Shown: positions 63,056 through 64,000 of the stretch, one piece after another
Numbering within the stretch: the first letter of the stretch is position 1
Layout: each line of letters opens with the position of its first letter
Origin: Tyto alba
Taxonomy: Eukaryota > Chordata > Aves > Strigiformes > Tytonidae
NCBI RefSeq assembly: GCF_018691265.1
Contig: NW_024881301.1
Location: 9,499,752-9,563,751 of the forward strand
Reading direction: 5' to 3'
Length of the DNA stretch: 64,000 nt
Notes under the pieces: model-generated
The model's input: the letters and a program-made list of their open reading frames with translations, nothing else
Told to the model about the DNA's origin: nothing
Database searches by the model: none
Program-made: the position numbers and the translations under genes

Positions 63056-64000
63056 AAGGAACATGAAGCAGCCTCAAACAGCAAATCTTTGAATCTTTGA
63101 CAGCATTTGAGCGTGTTGACCTTATTTTTTTTTACTCTTCTCTTTTTTTAAATGAAAAGCTCAAAATTTCCCATGCAGAAAAAACATTTCTAACCAACTA
63201 TGGCATTTCAGTGTAACTCCAAGAAGCTGAGCAGATATACAGCAGCCACAAATATTGGCATCAAAAGAAAACCTACCATAGAATTTATTGTAGATTTGTA
63301 GATGTTGAGTTATAGTCAAGAACAGAGGTAAGATAAGCTAAATTAGTCTCTTGGGCTGCATATTGCAATAGCTGTTGAATTACTTGTGTTTTAACATTTA
63401 TTTAGAAAATAAATTTGTGTATGTATAGTGATCTTTTCAAATTTAAAGTTTAAAAAGACCACGGTATGTTTTAATGCAAAAAAAAAAAAAATGTATGAAA
63501 GATAAAAAAAATTATTCGTTTTTAATGGGTTAGGAAAAGTTAGCAAAAAAAAAAAAAAAAACCACATTAAATTGAAGAATAAGCATTAAGAAATAGGGAA
63601 GTGACATTTACTGCACTTTAGTGCAAGAAAAGTTGTTCAACACTTCATAATCTTTCTGATTGCCTTTGTGAAATTCTTCTGGGGAAACAATTAATTAGTA
63701 TAATTTCACCTTCTGTATGTCTTATCACATAATACCCTAACTATTGAAAATGATTCTCAGAGGTGAGATGGATTTCAATATGACGAAGTGGTCAACAACT
63801 TCATCTTACTTGCATGAAAAATCTTTTGTTTCACCGGCATGAAGATGATTCTGTTCTGTATCCAATACTTTTTCAAGCAATTTATTTTTATTAAACTAAA
63901 CAATAACACCTGCAAATAAGTAAAAACAAAATAAAGTCCTCAGTAGGTCTTCAGAAACATGAAATTAATCTATCCTCTTGAAGTAACATTTGAGCATGCA

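Larger units (their letters stand above)
45280..64000. other. AT-rich non-coding stretch, nearly free of recognised mobile DNA
   Basis: Over 18 kb I recognise no LTR, CR1 or gene. ORFs are short and mixed. Low-complexity items include a 16-bp tandem repeat at 55873-55920, G12 at 56089, A-rich tracts near 59325, 59525-59551, 60688, 63000-63055, 63479 and 63546, and purine-rich patches near 47460-47530 and 49255-49300. A locally GC-richer patch lies at about 50130-50360. Confidence 0.6.

Noticed and set aside
1..64000. Bacterial-type features (operons, CRISPR, ribosome-binding sites, insertion sequences)
   Set aside because: Base composition, stop density and the avian LTR and CR1 elements show vertebrate nuclear DNA. 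No direct-repeat/spacer array or compact gene layout exists.

Overview
The window looks like nuclear DNA from a bird. The evidence is a degraded CR1 LINE and three kinds of solitary endogenous-retrovirus LTR with typical avian ends (TGTCGTGG or TGTCCTGG paired with CCAGGACA or CCATGACA). These sit in AT-rich, stop-codon-rich sequence with no bacterial gene organisation. I found no protein-coding gene, rRNA, tRNA or CRISPR array that I can support. The segment reads as a gene desert or the inside of a very large intron. The open reading frames are short and about as numerous as chance predicts at this base composition.

Layout. 1-8.7 kb is AT-rich unique-looking sequence with a few simple repeats. 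8.7-11.3 kb is less AT-rich and is bounded by two diverged direct repeats about 2.2 kb apart, probably an old LTR element on the minus strand. 12.4-13.5 kb is a complete solo LTR (type A) with a perfect 5-bp target duplication. 13.5-23.4 kb is again AT-rich. 23.4-24.0 kb is a type B solo LTR. 24-32 kb is unique-looking, with some exon-like but unproven minus-strand ORFs. 31.8-45.3 kb is the repeat-dense part: a 33-bp-period degenerate tandem array, a truncated type B LTR, a 126-bp-period tandem duplication, a type C LTR on the plus strand, a roughly 1.9-kb CR1 fragment on the minus strand, another type B LTR and a second type A LTR with a run of 19 G. 45.3-64 kb holds almost no recognisable mobile DNA, only homopolymers, small tandem repeats and ordinary AT-rich sequence.

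There is no gene network to describe. The functional potential I can point to is regulatory: five LTRs keep a TATA-like box and a poly(A)-signal-like hexamer in consistent positions. The most interesting structures are the two degenerate tandem arrays (31.9-32.0 and 34.3-34.7 kb), the unusually long TATA-to-poly(A) interval with internal repeats in the type A LTRs, and the old element at 8.7-11.3 kb. Repeat identities rest on recognition by eye, without any database search.
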